A DNA stretch of 64,000 nucleotides from Melampsora larici-populina 98AG31 (GCF_000204055.1 NW_006768812.1:642964-706963); one strand, 5' to 3'. Positions 20,668 to 33,720 are shown, counted from the stretch's first letter. The notes: generated by a model from the sequence alone, not told the origin. Numbers and translations are program-made.

Positions 20668-22690
20668 CTAAATTTCATCCACTTTAGATCTCGAAATCTA
20701 ACCCAAACCCAAAACCACGAAACCAAAAAAAGTCAGTCAATTCATCAAAACAAAAAGAGTCAAGAATCTCAAGAAAAAGAATGATAACCCAACTTGAAAT
20801 CCCGGAGTAATCCAAGCCCCACAACTACATTGAACACCAGCCCAATCAAAACAACCCAACTTTGAATTACATTTCAAATTAGGACAAACAATCTTACCCA
20901 TGGATTCACCTTTTTCCAAAACCTTTGACATCCAACTTAACGGTTCAACAAAGTAAGAAGAACAATCTTTTGAATTAATCAAAGGTGGTGAAATTAAAGC
21001 TTGAGTTGAAACTTTTGATTTAAACCATTCATCCGTGCTTTGGTTTGATAAAGGTGGTGAGATAGGTTGAGTTTGATCTAGGTTTGGTGTAATAGGAGTC
21101 GAGACTCGTAAAGATGCTAAACCTCCTAATGGTTCATCAGACTTGACTTCATCAGACTGATCATTCGGTAAAGTCGATGATGGGTTCAAATGAAAATGTT
21201 GGGATCGGAATCTCTCCATAGCTTCTTCTCTAAACTTGGTCATATCTCTTTTCTGTGGTGCAAAGGCAGCTTGACCTTGACCCGGTGAATGTGATAAAAC
21301 ATGATCTCTTGCAGCCAATTCTCTTCTACACATCTTACATCTAATCCTCTTTCCTTGGATCGTCACCTTGCCTTGTCCTAATTTCTCAACTTCAGGTCGG
21401 TTGGGGATCCCTTTCGATTCCAAGATCACTGGATTAGGTGAAGTAGATTGACCACGTTTAGTAAACCTTTGACGTGTAGGTAGTGATGAGAATGATTCCT
21501 TAGGAGGATCAGGTTTAAGTTCGAAAGTTAATGCACTAGGTGAAGTTAGTTTGGTAGCAATCGTTTCAGCATTTAATGGAGTCATCGTAAAACTTGAAAA
21601 TGGATCGGATGTATTCTTGTCTCGAGGTGAAGCTGCTGGTGATGGATAATATGCAAGTACTAATTCTAGAACACGAACAAAATTTTATCAATTCATTAAG
21701 CTTGAATACGTGAAATTGAAAATTGAATTTACTTTGAGCACCAGGTCCGTCTTTCGATCGAAACATAATTTCAAAACGGTTCATCAGAATTCAAATCAAC
21801 TTTAAACTTTCAATATAACTTTAAACTAATCACCTTTCATCTCATTCGCCACAAATCCCATCACAAATCTTCTTTGTTCTTGATACTGTACGAGAAAAAA
21901 CCAAACCAAAAGTTAGAAAAAGTTAAAGAAAAATGAAATCATGAAACTCGATTGACTTTTGCTGGATCCCATTCACAATTACATCTTTCATACATTTCTA
22001 ATTGATAAATAAAAAATTCAGTAGGTTGAACTTGTGGTCTTTTTGAAGAAATATAAAAAACAGCTTCTACAAGAACAAAACCAAAAAAAAAACCAAAGAT
22101 TAGAATTCAAATCAAATATTAAATAAGTGAATTGAAATTCATTGATACCTTCTGCCGTTAATTTTTGAGCTTTCATTAAATAAGCAGCAACCAAAGTAGT
22201 ACTTCTACTAACACCCTATAGAAAGACGAAAGAACCGTTCCAAAAAAAAAGTGAAGAACCAAGATTAGCAAAAAAGATCATCAAAGCTAATAAGAAGATT
22301 AGTTGAACTTGAAATAATCAATCACAGCAGCACAATGAACCAAGACACCCATCCCATTCGGATCATCTAATCTAGCTTGAATCCAATTGCCAACCACATC
22401 GAACCATTCTACCGAAAAAAAGCCCCATGAAAAACAAAATCAGTACTACAAAAGAGAAAAAGAAAGAAGGGGAAAAAAGACTGACCACAAACATTAGTTT
22501 TATCAGTATCATCAATTGGAACTCTAAATAAATTGAATCCAGAAGGAGGTTCATAAGATTGTTTCATGGCCGAAACGATGGATTGAATCTGATTAGATTT
22601 TAATGAATTGATAGATTGAGATGAATTGAAGTCTCCAATGAAGAGTTTAGGTATGATTTTGTTCATGTTGGTTGGTGTTTCTGATGTCAT
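20668..22690 (-). CDS. YVH1: Dual-specificity protein phosphatase Yvh1 (DUSP12 type)
   Basis: Yvh1 is a dual-specificity phosphatase whose zinc-binding tail is needed for 60S ribosome maturation (release of Mrt4) in yeast. Eight exons join in phase: 22690-22486, 22408-22326, 22215-22149, 22066-21957, 21885-21834, 21750-21733 (18 bases only), 21665-20794 and 20697-20668, giving 478 residues. The catalytic loop VHCAAGVSRS (HCX5R) spans an intron between exons 2 and 3. The tail holds CKMC, HVLSH, CPNLKCNSKLG and CSCGAWITPGFQ, then ISRSKVDEI at the end, typical of the family. A long Ser/Pro-rich linker separates the two domains. The gene is divergent from the LIM gene at 23219. Confidence 0.92.
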
Positions 22691-22818
22691 GATGGGTGAA
22701 GTGTGGTGAGTTTCAAGAGAGAAAGAGAAATTGGATGAAGGATAAGATTGGTGTTTTATGTAATGACATTGCCAATATCAATGGACATAAGGTTTTTCTA
22801 AATTTTTCATTTAAATCA

Positions 22819-23125
22819 AGGTGTGCTCCGGCCGATATCCGGCGGGGCTCAAGCCATTCCGACTATCCGAACCGCCGGATCATCCGGCCACCGGATGATG
22901 CCAAAGGCTTCCGGGTGTCCGGATCCGTCGGATAATCCGACGGATATCCGGTCAAAAAACCGGGTCCGGGTCCCTGACAACACGCGTAAGCTGCGGTATC
23001 CGGCGTGTTCAGGCCATTCCGACAACCGAACCACCGGATTATCCGGCCACCGGATGATTTCAAAACTCTTTCCGACATCCGGATCCGACGGATATCCGTC
23101 GGATCTTCGGTTCCGGAGCACACCT
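22819..23125. mobile_element. hAT-like MITE packed with CCGGAT/ATCCGG motifs
   Basis: AGGTGTGCTCCGG (22819) and CCGGAGCACACCT (ending 23125) are perfect 13-base terminal inverted repeats. Flanks TAAATCAA and TAAATTCA match at six of eight positions. The interior is GC-rich and full of short palindromes such as CGGATATCCG, plus an internal direct duplication: GCCATTCCGAC and CCGGCCACCGGATGAT each occur twice. It sits in the shared upstream region of YVH1 and the LIM gene. Confidence 0.75.
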
Positions 23126-23218
23126 AAATTCATTATGTAAAGTTGTAAACTGTCTATGATCAACTTGAGAATTTTGAATTTTGATGATTGCAATCGATTG
23201 AGAGCCCACAACTTAAAG

Positions 23219-25260
23219 ATGAGTAGAACACCCAGAACTGATGAATCGACTAGTTACTATCAACCAATCACTACTGCAACTCGTCAAAGTTCCATCAAAA
23301 GACCTTTACCACCAGTCCCTCCAATCTCTTCTTCTTATCATCAACATCAACCTCATCAGCAACATCCTTATCCTTATCCACAAACTTCAAATCACTTTCA
23401 ACCAAACCAATTCCATCCTCAACCTCAACACTTTCAATCTCAAACCCAATTCCAACCCTATCCTTACTATCAGCAACCTCAAAGTCAATGGTCCCAAACC
23501 CCAATCAGAAACCCATCTTCTCAAGCGCCACCACTACCACCACCACCAACACCACAACAAGTTCCTAAAAGTTTACCATCTCATCCGATTCCCATAAACT
23601 CAATCTCACAAGAAACCTTTGAACAACCACCAAACCCATACTATCCTACTCCCTTTCCAATCTCATCTCATTCACATCCTTCGATCAATCCATTATCAAG
23701 AACCCTTTCAACAAACCATTCAAGCCATTTTTCTCCCAAACGTAATTTACCAAACCTACCCTTATCAAGCCACACGAACCCATCAATTGCGATCAATCCG
23801 ATCAGTTCTAATCAAACACAAGATGGATCTTATCATTCAACTTCCAATCGGATTACCAGAACAGGTAGTCTTCAAGGAGCCAGACCATTACCGAACCAAG
23901 AAACAGTCCATCAACCTCTAATCACAACTCCTTCAAAACCATTACCAGCTCCACCTTCTGATCCGAACGTACAACGAACCTATCAAGAAACTCCATCTAC
24001 TTTTTCCAATCTTGTTCAACCTTCTAGACCAGCTTCAAAACCTACACCTGAACCTTTTGAGATAACTATCTCATCGAATCCAGAACTTACTGTGGTCCCT
24101 TCTGTACCTGTATTGAAGATAGAAGGAATAGACGAAGAATCTGAAGACGAAAGTATAAACCAATCCCAACCTACCATCACGCTTAGTTCTACTCCTGAAC
24201 CTGGAACGAATTCTGTACCAGTCCCAATCATCGTGACTACTGAAGAAGAAGACGACTCTTCAACGAATCGCGAATCAAATCCATCAAATTCAAAAGCAAG
24301 ACCAACCCCAGTTCCATTGCTCGTCACCGAACCCTCACCCTCCTCTCCAACTTCAGTTCCAGTCCCAACTAGCCAAGTTTCAGACCCAACCTCATCCACA
24401 GAACCTAACCAACTCCAATCCTTATTCTGTGGAGGATGTCATCAATTAATTGCAGGAAGGATCGTCAACGCTTTAAACCAAAGATGGCATCCCGATTGTT
24501 TTAAGTGTGAACATTGTTTGATGGTTTTAGAACACGTAGCCTTTTATGAACATCAAGGAAAAGCTTATTGTGGTGTAGATTATGATGAAGTAAATTCCTA
24601 TTTTAATTTCCATTTCCAAAAAAACCATACTGACTTTTTTTTGCGGTTTTGTTTTGGGTTTGGGGGGTTAAAAAATAGTTTTTTAGTTTAAAATGTCATC
24701 ATTGTAATACATCCATCACAGATGAATCATATGTAACCCTAGACGAACCCAACCTAATCGGATCACCTAGACATTACCATCAATTACATTTATTTTGTGC
24801 CGAATGTGGAGATCCATTCTTAGATCCGAAATCATTAGAAGAATCATCTCGAATCTCAAAACGAAGTCTTCCTCCCCAACCTCAACAACCAAATCAATCG
24901 ACGGTGAAAAAGATGATCGAACCTAATCCGTTTGTTTTACATAAAGGTTATCCCTACTGTGAATCTTGTCATCTTAAATTACATAAACCAAAGTGTTTTG
25001 GTTGTAAGACTTCAATGGTCGGTGATATTATTAATGCGATGGGTAAACAATGGCATGAAGATTGTTTTGTTTGTAAAGTAAATTCAATCCCCTTTTCTTT
25101 CGAATCAAGAAAAGCTTCGGTACTGATTTTGCGGGTTTTGGGTTTTTCTTTTTTGGGGTAGGATTGTAAGAAACCGTTCTTGAATGGAATGTTTTTTTTG
25201 TTTCAATCAAATCCGTTTTGTGAACCATGTTATTCGGTTCAACTTAAACAAACTTTTTAA
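23219..25260 (+). CDS. Three-LIM-domain protein, paxillin-like
   Basis: Three exons join in phase: 23219-24589, 24679-25077 and 25162-25260, giving 622 residues. The ATG at 23219 was chosen because MSRTPRTDES starts the disordered region; an in-frame ATG at 23156 would add 21 residues. About 400 residues are Pro/Gln/Ser/Thr-rich and probably disordered. Three zinc-binding LIM domains follow: CGGCHQLI to CGVDYDE, CHHCNTSI to CESCHL (with an insert), and CFGCKTSM to FCEPCY. LIM domains mediate protein contacts; fungal paxillin-like proteins of this layout act at sites of polarised growth and cytokinesis. That role is inferred from architecture. Confidence 0.85.
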
Positions 25261-26693
25261 GACTCATCCATTAAATCAAATCCATCAAATCAAATCAATC
25301 CAATCAATCATCATGGGGTTCAGAAGATCATGAGGTTTTTTTGAACCCAAAATCCTTCATGTTAAAAAAGGATTTCACAGGGATAGTTTTTCTATTCGAA
25401 TCTTCTTTTTTAAAAAAATAAGAATTTTTGAAGAGAAAATTTAAGACTTTTTGTTTTGTTTTTTTATCTTTTTTTAAATGTTTTGATCAACACTTTTTTT
25501 CAAAAAAAAACATTTGATTTTTTTTACGTTCGTAGTACTTGGTTTCATCAAACCCCTTTCCACTTCAAACCTTACCTTTTCGCTTACCTTTTCCCTTACT
25601 TTATCCCTTTCTCTTTCTCTCTTTTTCTCAAATAATTTCTAAATGTACAACACCTTATCCAAAGAAAAAAACACTTTGTATTCTTCATCTCTATACTTTG
25701 TATTTTTCTTAATTTAACTTTTAAGCCGAATAATGATTAAAGGAGTTCATGAATAAACAAACAAAAAAGTAGGTATTTCTTTGATTACAAGACTTTTTGA
25801 AGAAAGAGGATTTGGTAGTCTGAGAATTGAAGTTGATGATTGTTTTTTTGGATGAGTTAAGGTTTGGTTGAAAAGAAATTGTTTATCTGAACATATTTTT
25901 TTTTCTTGAGCTCTTTATAATAGGTAAAAAGTAAAGGTTGATCAAATTTTAAGGATTAAATCTTTGCCGGATTACAGATAAAGAAACAGTACTTTTTTGA
26001 AATGTGGTTCAGCAAACTTACCAAGACACAGTATAAAAATACTGGAGAGAAAAAGGCGCTGCAAGGTTTTTGGGCGAAATCCCAAGGCTAAGTGCCTAGG
26101 GTGATAAAATTGCTTGATAATGAAATGAAATCTCCCTACGGGATGGCTAGCGGACAAAATGAAACATAACCAACAAAACTGAAACGTAACTGCTAACACA
26201 ACCAAATCCTCCTTCGTCCCCTCTCCTAAAAATAGAAAAAATCTTTAAAAACAGGAAAAGAGAGAAAAAAGATTAAACACTAATAATCAAACAAAAAATA
26301 TCAATACTAAAATGAAATAACTGATAATAAGATAACCAAAATAACACTAATAAAATGATATGACAATAAAACAAAACCAGGCTTCAAATATTAAACAACA
26401 AAACCAACCTGGCGTGAAAAAGAAACCAAAATAAAGAATAAAAAGACTACCAATGGGAATAAAAGGGTGGGTGGGTGCAACTTGAAAGTAAACACTATAA
26501 CTGAAGAGTGATAATGAACTCGATGTAAAGAAATTCGGTGAAGTGGATTGAGTGGTAAACAGCGCAATGACATCATTGCTGTAAAACGAAATGATAAAGG
26601 AAAACCGACCCGTCAGCAAATGTACCGGTGCGTTTCTTACAAGTCCGAATTTCCCACATTCCCATCTGTTAATTACGAGTCACCAACAACTAG
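25261..26693. other. Gene-free stretch after the LIM gene
   Basis: About 1.4 kb of AT-rich sequence with T runs. The first few hundred bases are likely the LIM gene 3' UTR. No other gene or repeat was recognised. Confidence 0.4.
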
Positions 26694-26695
26694 TA

Positions 26696-29600
26696 TGGTG
26701 GGTAGTGCCTAAACGCGTGAAATCGGGTACTTTGAGAAAAAACTTTATACAACCTTAAAAAATGATCCAATTTTGAAGCCGAGGGTATATTTAGAATCCT
26801 CACATCAATAGCAATCCGGAATTGTATCGAACATATTGTTTTTCAACCTTCTAAATTCAATCGATTTTTACAGTAGAGAAAATCATTTTCATAGAATGTA
26901 GTTTTCGATAAAAAATCAAAAACGATACAATTCCTGGTGCTTTGTCACCTTGTCAATCAGTGAGAAAAAAATCTTTGACAAAAATTGGTCTTTGATGAAA
27001 ATATTAAAAAAAAGGAAAAAAAACATATATACATTGAGGTCAGCATTGGTCTGGTAGTTGGAAGCAACTCTTCAATGAGACTTTTTCAAGTACATAGTGA
27101 CCTTGCCAAATATTGTGAGCAAAAACTAAGAAAAAAAATCGATTTTTGATAAAGATATAAGGAAAAAAGGAAAAAAGGAAAAATTAAACTTTGAGGTTAG
27201 CATCTTTTGCAGAGTCGCGAGCAATGGTTTGATGTGATGTATATCTTTTAGCGTTGAGGTTGGGACCAGGATCGAGTTTCATGGAATCCCTATAAACAAT
27301 CAAAATGAGTAAACAATCACACGAGTTTGAAAAAGGTTGGACTTACAGAAGGTCAGACATTATCTTATTGGTCTTGCGAAAGAAGCGTCGGATTGTTACA
27401 AGAGGACAGGCTTGCCTGACTTCTTCAAACCAATCCTTTGCTTCTTGAAGGCTTGAACACTCATCACTGTGTTCTCGATAGCCTGAATCGAGGTTGTTGT
27501 CAGTGATTGTTAAAAGAAACGAAGTGACAAAACATACAGACTTACGTGGTTTGATGTAACACCAAAGGAGTTTGATCGGGTTCAATTCACAGTGGAATTT
27601 AGGGAGGAACTTGCAGATGTGACCAGCGTCTTCAATCACCTGTTGAAGCAACGGTTTCTCATTTGCAAAGTCGGATTGTGTCGATAGGATTTTGTATGCG
27701 CAACAGTCCGGAATCTCAACTTCAGGTAAAGCTTCGCTAGGTCTTGCTTGTTCTGTTCCAGCGGGAATTTTGGCGTGTCTAAGCAGTCTCTCAGCTCAAG
27801 CAATCTTGTCCTGAGCACGCCCAGTCTTCTTACAGTCTTTACATTTAAAAATCAACTCTTTTTCACCTCTCAAAGAACGAGACTTGTTGTAGTAATCCCA
27901 TAAGCCACGTTCAATGAGAATCTGTTGAACTCCTTTTGGCTTGCCCGCAAGTTCCTCTTTCTCAAAAACTTTTCCGCTCTTGGACTTTCTAGCAGGAGTC
28001 GTGGTTACATAATTTGCAGAAAAGTTCATTGACTGAACTTTTCCACGAAGGTCAGGTGGGATGTTTGGATCGTCAGAGGGTATGATTGTGTCTCGGAGTT
28101 TTTCTTGAACACCACCCGATTTGAAATTCATTTTCGACAGCCGAAGCGCATCCAGAGAGAAAGATTTGTGTGCTGAAGAGCAGTCAAAAATAAAACAAGC
28201 TTGAGAGTTTGGGTGATTGTGGTTGAAAATTGGGATGGCACGGTCCACAATCTGTCTTATGAGCTGCTGACAATCCCACCACCCCTCGCCCCTAGCACCT
28301 GGATAGATTGTGACTGCAGCGTCTCTGAAAGGAAGAGTCGAGTTTGAATTACTAGGTAAAATGAGTCGACCAGTGGTTGTACAGATGAAGTCCGAGATAT
28401 GTATTAACTTTCCAACACTTTTCGTACGAAGTGCGCAGTCCTTATCGGCCATCCAAGCTGATCGAGGTTGCTCGTTTGTATGTATGGTTGATTCATCATG
28501 ATACACACGCACAATGTCGCGAGTCCCATCTTCAACTTCTGCATAAACTTTCTGATCCATCATCTCGCCAGTGTAAGAATGTTCGCGTTTACATAAGTCC
28601 AGAATCTCATTAATAAACTTCTCTTGATAGATCACAATGTCTGCCCGTTCGTGTCCATCGTAATACAGGCATCGCTTGTACTCTTGGACATACAATCCAA
28701 CTCAATGCATCCATTTGTTGGCTGTTGGGATAGATATTGTGTCTTGATATTGTTCGTAGTTGGGGAGAATTGTGCTGTTCACATAGCGAGCAAGTTTTTT
28801 TGGTGTAACCTAAGCACAATGAAGAAATCATGTATTTAGTTGATTACCAAATAAGTAGATTTTCAAGATTGATCAAAATACCTTCCCAACGGGTAAACTT
28901 CCAATCCAATCAGTGATTGATTCCAGCACTTCGGTATTATCCAAGATCGAACGATGTGGAGATGCAAATCCCTGGTGATTGATTGAAAGATGGCGGTGAG
29001 AAATGACATGTTTGGCATTTGCTTGAATCCTAGCAGCAAGTCGTATTACGCCTCCGTCCTTTGGTGGATCCTCTTGTCTAAGCCGATAAGATTCAACTGT
29101 GTCAAAAGAAGCTTGCATGGCACAAGACTTTGGATGAGTAAGGTTTAGCATGCGTCGACAGTTGTTGAACTCGCGTATGAGACCTAGTTGATTGAAATCT
29201 TTGATGGAAGCTGCATGTGAAGCTGCATGTGCTTTACTGTAAGTTGAAGCATCCACAAGGGCATCCTCAAGTTCCTTGTGCTCTTGTTCAATCAATTCAA
29301 TTTGAAAGGGTGTCTTGATAAGAGATGGAACACAATTTGCAGCTTCTGAATCTACATTCATATCAGAGTCCGAGTGATCATTGGATCCTGAATGGGACTG
29401 AATATCTGAATCTGGATATAAATTTGATTCTAGGGCTGAATCCACATCTGGATCAGGCTCGGAGAGAGACGACAAGCTTGAATCAGAATCAGACGCTGGA
29501 TCAATGCTGCTAATTTGATGAAGCCTAGCCTTGACTTGGCTTGCTTTTGATTGTTTTGTAGGGAATTTTGATGCTTGCCAACGACGGCGCTGACTTGTTT

Positions 29601-29803
29601 GGGCTTTAGTTGGCCGCATTGAAAAGATTATTTGCTGATTGTTTTCAAGTGAAGAGGTTACAAAATTGATGATTGAGGAAAGGAATTGATAAATACACCA
29701 CTGTTGATGTCATCTCAATCCTACGTATGAAATTACATATGTAATTGTTTTTTTGATTTGTTTGCCCGGCCCGACATTACACGCTTTTAGACACTACCCA
29801 CCA
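26696..29803 (-). mobile_element. Tc1/mariner-type DNA transposon, full length, inactive
   Basis: Ends TGGTGGGTAGTGCCTAAA (26696) and, inverted, TGGTGGGTAGTGTCTAAA (from 29803) form terminal inverted repeats of about 30 bases with a few mismatches. TA flanks both ends (26694-26695 and 29804-29805), the target duplication of the Tc1/mariner superfamily. The 3.1 kb interior holds one multi-exon transposase on the minus strand. Confidence 0.88.
27184..29619 (-). pseudogene. Tc1/mariner (IS630-type) transposase, decayed
   Basis: Exon 1 is 29619-28882 (acidic, Ser/Asp-rich N-terminal region). Exon 2 begins near 28810 with VTPKKLARYV, and the last exons end with LNAKRYTSHQTIA and a stop at 27184. 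Catalytic motifs are VYHDEST (first Asp), FIFDCSSAHKSF (second Asp) and CELNPIKLLWCYIK, where the third catalytic Glu is replaced by Lys (codon 27571-27573). TGA stops lie at 28702 and 27796. All three changes fit C-to-T transitions, and the Glu-to-Lys change is in a CpG context. The gene occupies nearly the whole element. Confidence 0.8.
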
Positions 29804-29805
29804 TA

Positions 29806-30599
29806 TTCATTTGAACATTCGAATTACTCATGATGATTTGGTGAGCATTGCACCAAGAAATCTCTGTGTGGCTCTCATTCTCAACATTAAACAAAAAAAA
29901 CCCAGTGGGAAAGTCAGATCTGGTGAATCTTTATGAAAAGGAAGTCTAGTTGATCTTCTTCCACAAGACATGATAAACCTTTTTTTGAAGTTGATGGATG
30001 AATCATCTTGTTTCTTTCAGGTGATCCTTTTCCAAAAGTCAAAATCACAATCATACTTGAACAATTCCTTACATCTTATCATCGTCATCCAATTCAAGAC
30101 TAAAGTTAATTAATCAAATAACATTCATTCAAATATATATGAACCAATTCATGCCACTTGTTTTTCATTCTAATGTCAACAAGAGTTTCAAGATCTTTTT
30201 TTCATAGTTTCATCTATGAGTAATTTGATAATTGTATACTTATTGTGGTATTATTTTTTTGGAAAGAGGTTAGATAGTTGAGAGAAACAACTTTAGAAGA
30301 ATATTCATGAACTTGAATCACTCAAGAGTTCATGGTTTCAGGCCTCAAAACAAAAAAGAGTATGTTTCCATCCAGTCACTTAAATATCAACGCTTTCTAT
30401 CCCGGGATTTGGCTTCCTACTTGAACTCATTCATGATCATATCATGTGTCTCCAATGACAAAAACCACCCTACAAAAGAATGCCAAGATTGCAGCTGGCT
30501 GGGCGACACCTCAAATCGATTCAATGTTGTACATAACTCACACCGAAGCTTCTGGTCTGCTCTCTCTTCCCGGTCAATATTCAAAGCCATAAAGCCTGT
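29806..30599. other. Gene-free stretch
   Basis: AT-rich flank between the Tc1 element and the duplicated secreted-protein segment. No gene recognised. GCCAAGATTGCAGCTGG at about 30482 resembles the start of the upstream motif block of copy C. Confidence 0.35.
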
Positions 30600-30633
30600 C
30601 TTGTATGACGGCATTCAACGGAGCTGAAGATTC

Positions 30634-30650
30634 CACGCGGGTGGCGCTAC
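30634..30650 (+). promoter_or_regulatory. Upstream motif of copy B
   Basis: CACGCGGGTGGCGCTAC, about 205-220 bases before the ATG at 30856. Same core, orientation and distance as in copies A and C. Confidence 0.6.
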
Positions 30651-30855
30651 TCAGCTTTACGGCTCACCGCGTGCCGGAAGAAACGCCCTTGAAGTTGAGC
30701 CGAGTGATCAAGCGATTTCCAGTGGTAGCAAACATCTTATAAATCTAGGCTTCCTCTCAAGTTAACCCAACGGCTTTGAATCTCTTACCCTACTCTCAAA
30801 AGTCAAATTCACACAATTAAAGTTCATTTTACTTCTCTCTGACCATACCGAGAAA

Positions 30856-31653
30856 ATGCTTCAGCTCCTTGCAAAGATCTCCCTTCTACTCCTTGCCCTT
30901 TGCTTTCATGGCACAAAGGCCGATACCATCTACAGTTGGTCGTGTGGTCATGGGTTTTCAGTCCAAGGAAGCGATGGGTGTACGTGATCAAATCTATTTA
31001 GATTCTCATCGCCTTCTACATATTTTCAGTGTGATCTATATTCAGAGCTAACTCGAACCTGCTTCACGTTTCCTACTTGCGTCAAAAGATTGCCGATTGT
31101 ATCAACCAGATTACAAGAGCACAGGTGTTTTTAAGTGCCCATATTCCGGATGCTGGTCTGGCGGTAAGTATTCTCCAAGTCTAACCCAATTCACCATCTC
31201 CTTGATATAAAATCACATCTTGAAGCTGATCAACGGCTATCTATTGACTTACTTTATATATTTCGATATTAGATAACAACAAATGGGTCACCATGACCGA
31301 TTGCGAATTGATTGGATCACCCAACAAAGGCAAAAGTAAACAAAAATGTGCTCAATATAATTGGAATGTAGTCAAGAACAATTATGGTCTGTATCATAAG
31401 TTCTTCAAACCATTTCATCTGTCTATGCCTGATCAAGTCTCTTTAATTGATATGCCATCTTGACTTGTGAAATCCGAAATCTTCAGATTGTACTAACTCA
31501 GGTGGTTGGACTTATGCATGCCCCAATACTCCTGAGACTATACACGACTACATTTGTGGGTCAGATTTTGTTATCAATCATAATCTTCTTTTACTGAAAT
31601 CAGCTCTTTTTGTTTCAGCATGCAATGATTGCACAGAAGTACCCAAACAGTGA
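30856..31653 (+). CDS. Small 10-cysteine secreted protein, copy B (intact)
   Basis: Five exons join in phase: 30856-30979, 31089-31163, 31273-31386, 31487-31555 and 31619-31653, giving 138 residues. The N-terminus MLQLLAKISLLLLALCFHG is a clear signal peptide with likely cleavage near TKA-DT. The mature part has ten cysteines: SC, YC, KCPYSGC, DC, KC, DCTNSGG, AC, SCNDC. The even number suggests five disulfides. No known domain was recognised. Size, signal peptide and Cys content fit the small secreted proteins that rust fungi often deploy as effectors; that role is inferred. It is the only copy of three without a lesion. Confidence 0.8.
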
Positions 31654-32300
31654 GACCGAAAAAATGCTTTGGCAACTCATAGCATTCTAAGATTAGTATC
31701 CAGGGAAATCAAGCATTTTGTGATCCATTTTTTCGATGATGCCATAATTTATACCCTCTCATTCATTTTCTTTAACAAGCATTTCACCTTGTCCTTTCAA
31801 CATGTGATACCCATATGAGATTTTGGCTACGCAAAACTGTGGACTATTGATATTGAACTCATAAATACTTGTCTTCCTCTATTTATTTAAATCAGAATGA
31901 AAATTGGGGACATAGAGTTTGATCTCTTTAAATTGGAAACATACTTGATGAGAATCAAGTAAAATTTTGATAATTGTTCTTACTGAGTCATTTGTAATAG
32001 CAGGAGCATTTCAGACATGGAGCTTCCGTTTGACTTACCATCTAATTGAGATCACAGAGCTATATGCATGATCCATACATAAAAACCTCGTTACAAATTC
32101 CAAAGGTCAAAAACTGGTGGACTAAAAAACATGAATTCATAAGAAAAGCAGCAAAAGAATCAAGAAACAGAATCGAATTGATAATAACAGTGTCATTGTA
32201 ATCATCATAAATGAAATATAAAGAATTATAAAATATGTGTGGTTTTGATAGGTTATGAGCACTTCAGAAGGAGAAAAGAAAGGGATGATATTGATATTTG

Positions 32301-33559
32301 TTAAAACACCTTTCTCATTGATCAGGATCAAGGATAGTTAGTCTTATCATCAAATCTAGCATCCACATTTGCCAGATCATTTCAGAATCAATCATGAAGT
32401 TCCAAATTCTACTATCAACAATACATTTCAAACATATCTTTTTATCTTCACTAATTTGACTTTCTCTGATCTTTTGTTTTCTTTTTTGATTGATATGCAC
32501 ATCAATCAAACATCTGAGCAGGGTCTTGAAGGCCACCAACAGTGATTCTTCATTGAATTTGGCCTACAGTGCACTTCAAAGCTTCATGCTGATCATCTCT
32601 TGCATTTCCTTGCAAATCCCAAGACTTTGCCAAAGAGCTCACTCTTGCTAAACCAGTGGTAACATCAACTCCAACCTACCTCACTGGCATGTGTTTATCT
32701 GTCTTCAACCGACTGGCTGGTCTTGCTCAACTTGATGAGTATCATATATGATATGACCATGTGACATAAGCTATGCAATGTGAGATATCCACTGTTTCAA
32801 CAATGAAATAACTAAATATGTGCCTTCAGGTGACTGAGTCTGCAGACCATTTTTTTCAGTCATGACCATGCTCTCACCAAGAGATTGCAACCTAACACAG
32901 CACAATTTCAGCTCAGATCTCTCAATCATTTCCAGGCATATCATGCGGGACTTTCTCAAGTCAAACATGGCACTCGTGACTCCGCGTACGTTGAGCTTTC
33001 CATATTCATCCTACCTCAACATTAATTCTTTCTATATAACAAAGTACAAGATTGATAGCTACTTATTTCATTTCACTGGTGTTACCAAGTGTACACAGTT
33101 AGCGCAGACAAGGGAGGAAATCAAGAGCAGTTCCTCCACTCCTTATACGCACTCAAATGATAAGACTCGTTCTAGAGTATATGGACCAATTCTTGAAGCA
33201 TTTCCCATTCCAATCCCAGTGAAGGTCAAGATCTTTTTCAACGGTTGATCTTGGCTCATTTGACAATTTTCTTCTTACTAATGTATTGATTTCGATCAGC
33301 TTCTATCAGTAAGAGAAACTAGTGAGAACTGAGTGGGCTTCGTCATCAACTTGAACATGCAATTCAAGGTATGATTTTCACATAGGACCCAACATCTTCA
33401 GTCCTCAACAGGAAAAAGAAGATCAATTATCCAGTCAATCAAAATTTCAACTCCGTTTATCTCAGGTTATGACTTCCTAACTCAACTTATACCGTGGTCC
33501 TTCTGCCCAAAGCTATATACGCAAATCCCGAGGATTCATCCGAGCAAAACATATAAAGA
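32301..33559. other. Gene-free spacer between the duplicated units
   Basis: About 1.25 kb of AT-rich sequence. No gene, RNA or repeat was recognised. Confidence 0.4.
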
Positions 33560-33580
33560 AGGCCAAGATTGTACCCGGGC

Positions 33581-33592
33581 CAGGTGGCGCTT
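33581..33592 (+). promoter_or_regulatory. Upstream motif of copy C, distal
   Basis: CAGGTGGCGCTT preceded by GGCCAAGATTGTACCCGGG. Same orientation as the gene. The last base of the core differs. Confidence 0.45.
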
Positions 33593-33705
33593 TCTCGAAT
33601 CAAATCAACTTCAATCCTCAAATTCAATCACCTGGTCCCCGCGGCCAAGGCTATTTATAGCCGTACATTTTATGTGCAAACACAACAATCGGCCAAGATT
33701 GCACC

Positions 33706-33720
33706 CGGATGGCGCCACCC
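33706..33720 (+). promoter_or_regulatory. Upstream motif of copy C, middle
   Basis: CGGATGGCGCCACCC preceded by GGCCAAGATTGCACC. It is partly palindromic (GGCGCC) and diverges at the 3' end of the core. Confidence 0.4.

Larger units (their letters stand above)
30600..32300 (+). repeat. Segmental duplication, left unit
   Basis: About 1.7 kb that matches 33560-35320 in order: upstream motif, five-exon secreted-protein gene, and about 600 bases of 3' flank. The best conserved flank block is CATGGAGCTTCCGTTTGACT at about 32018, present again at about 35139. Starts are about 3 kb apart. Borders are approximate. Confidence 0.75.
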
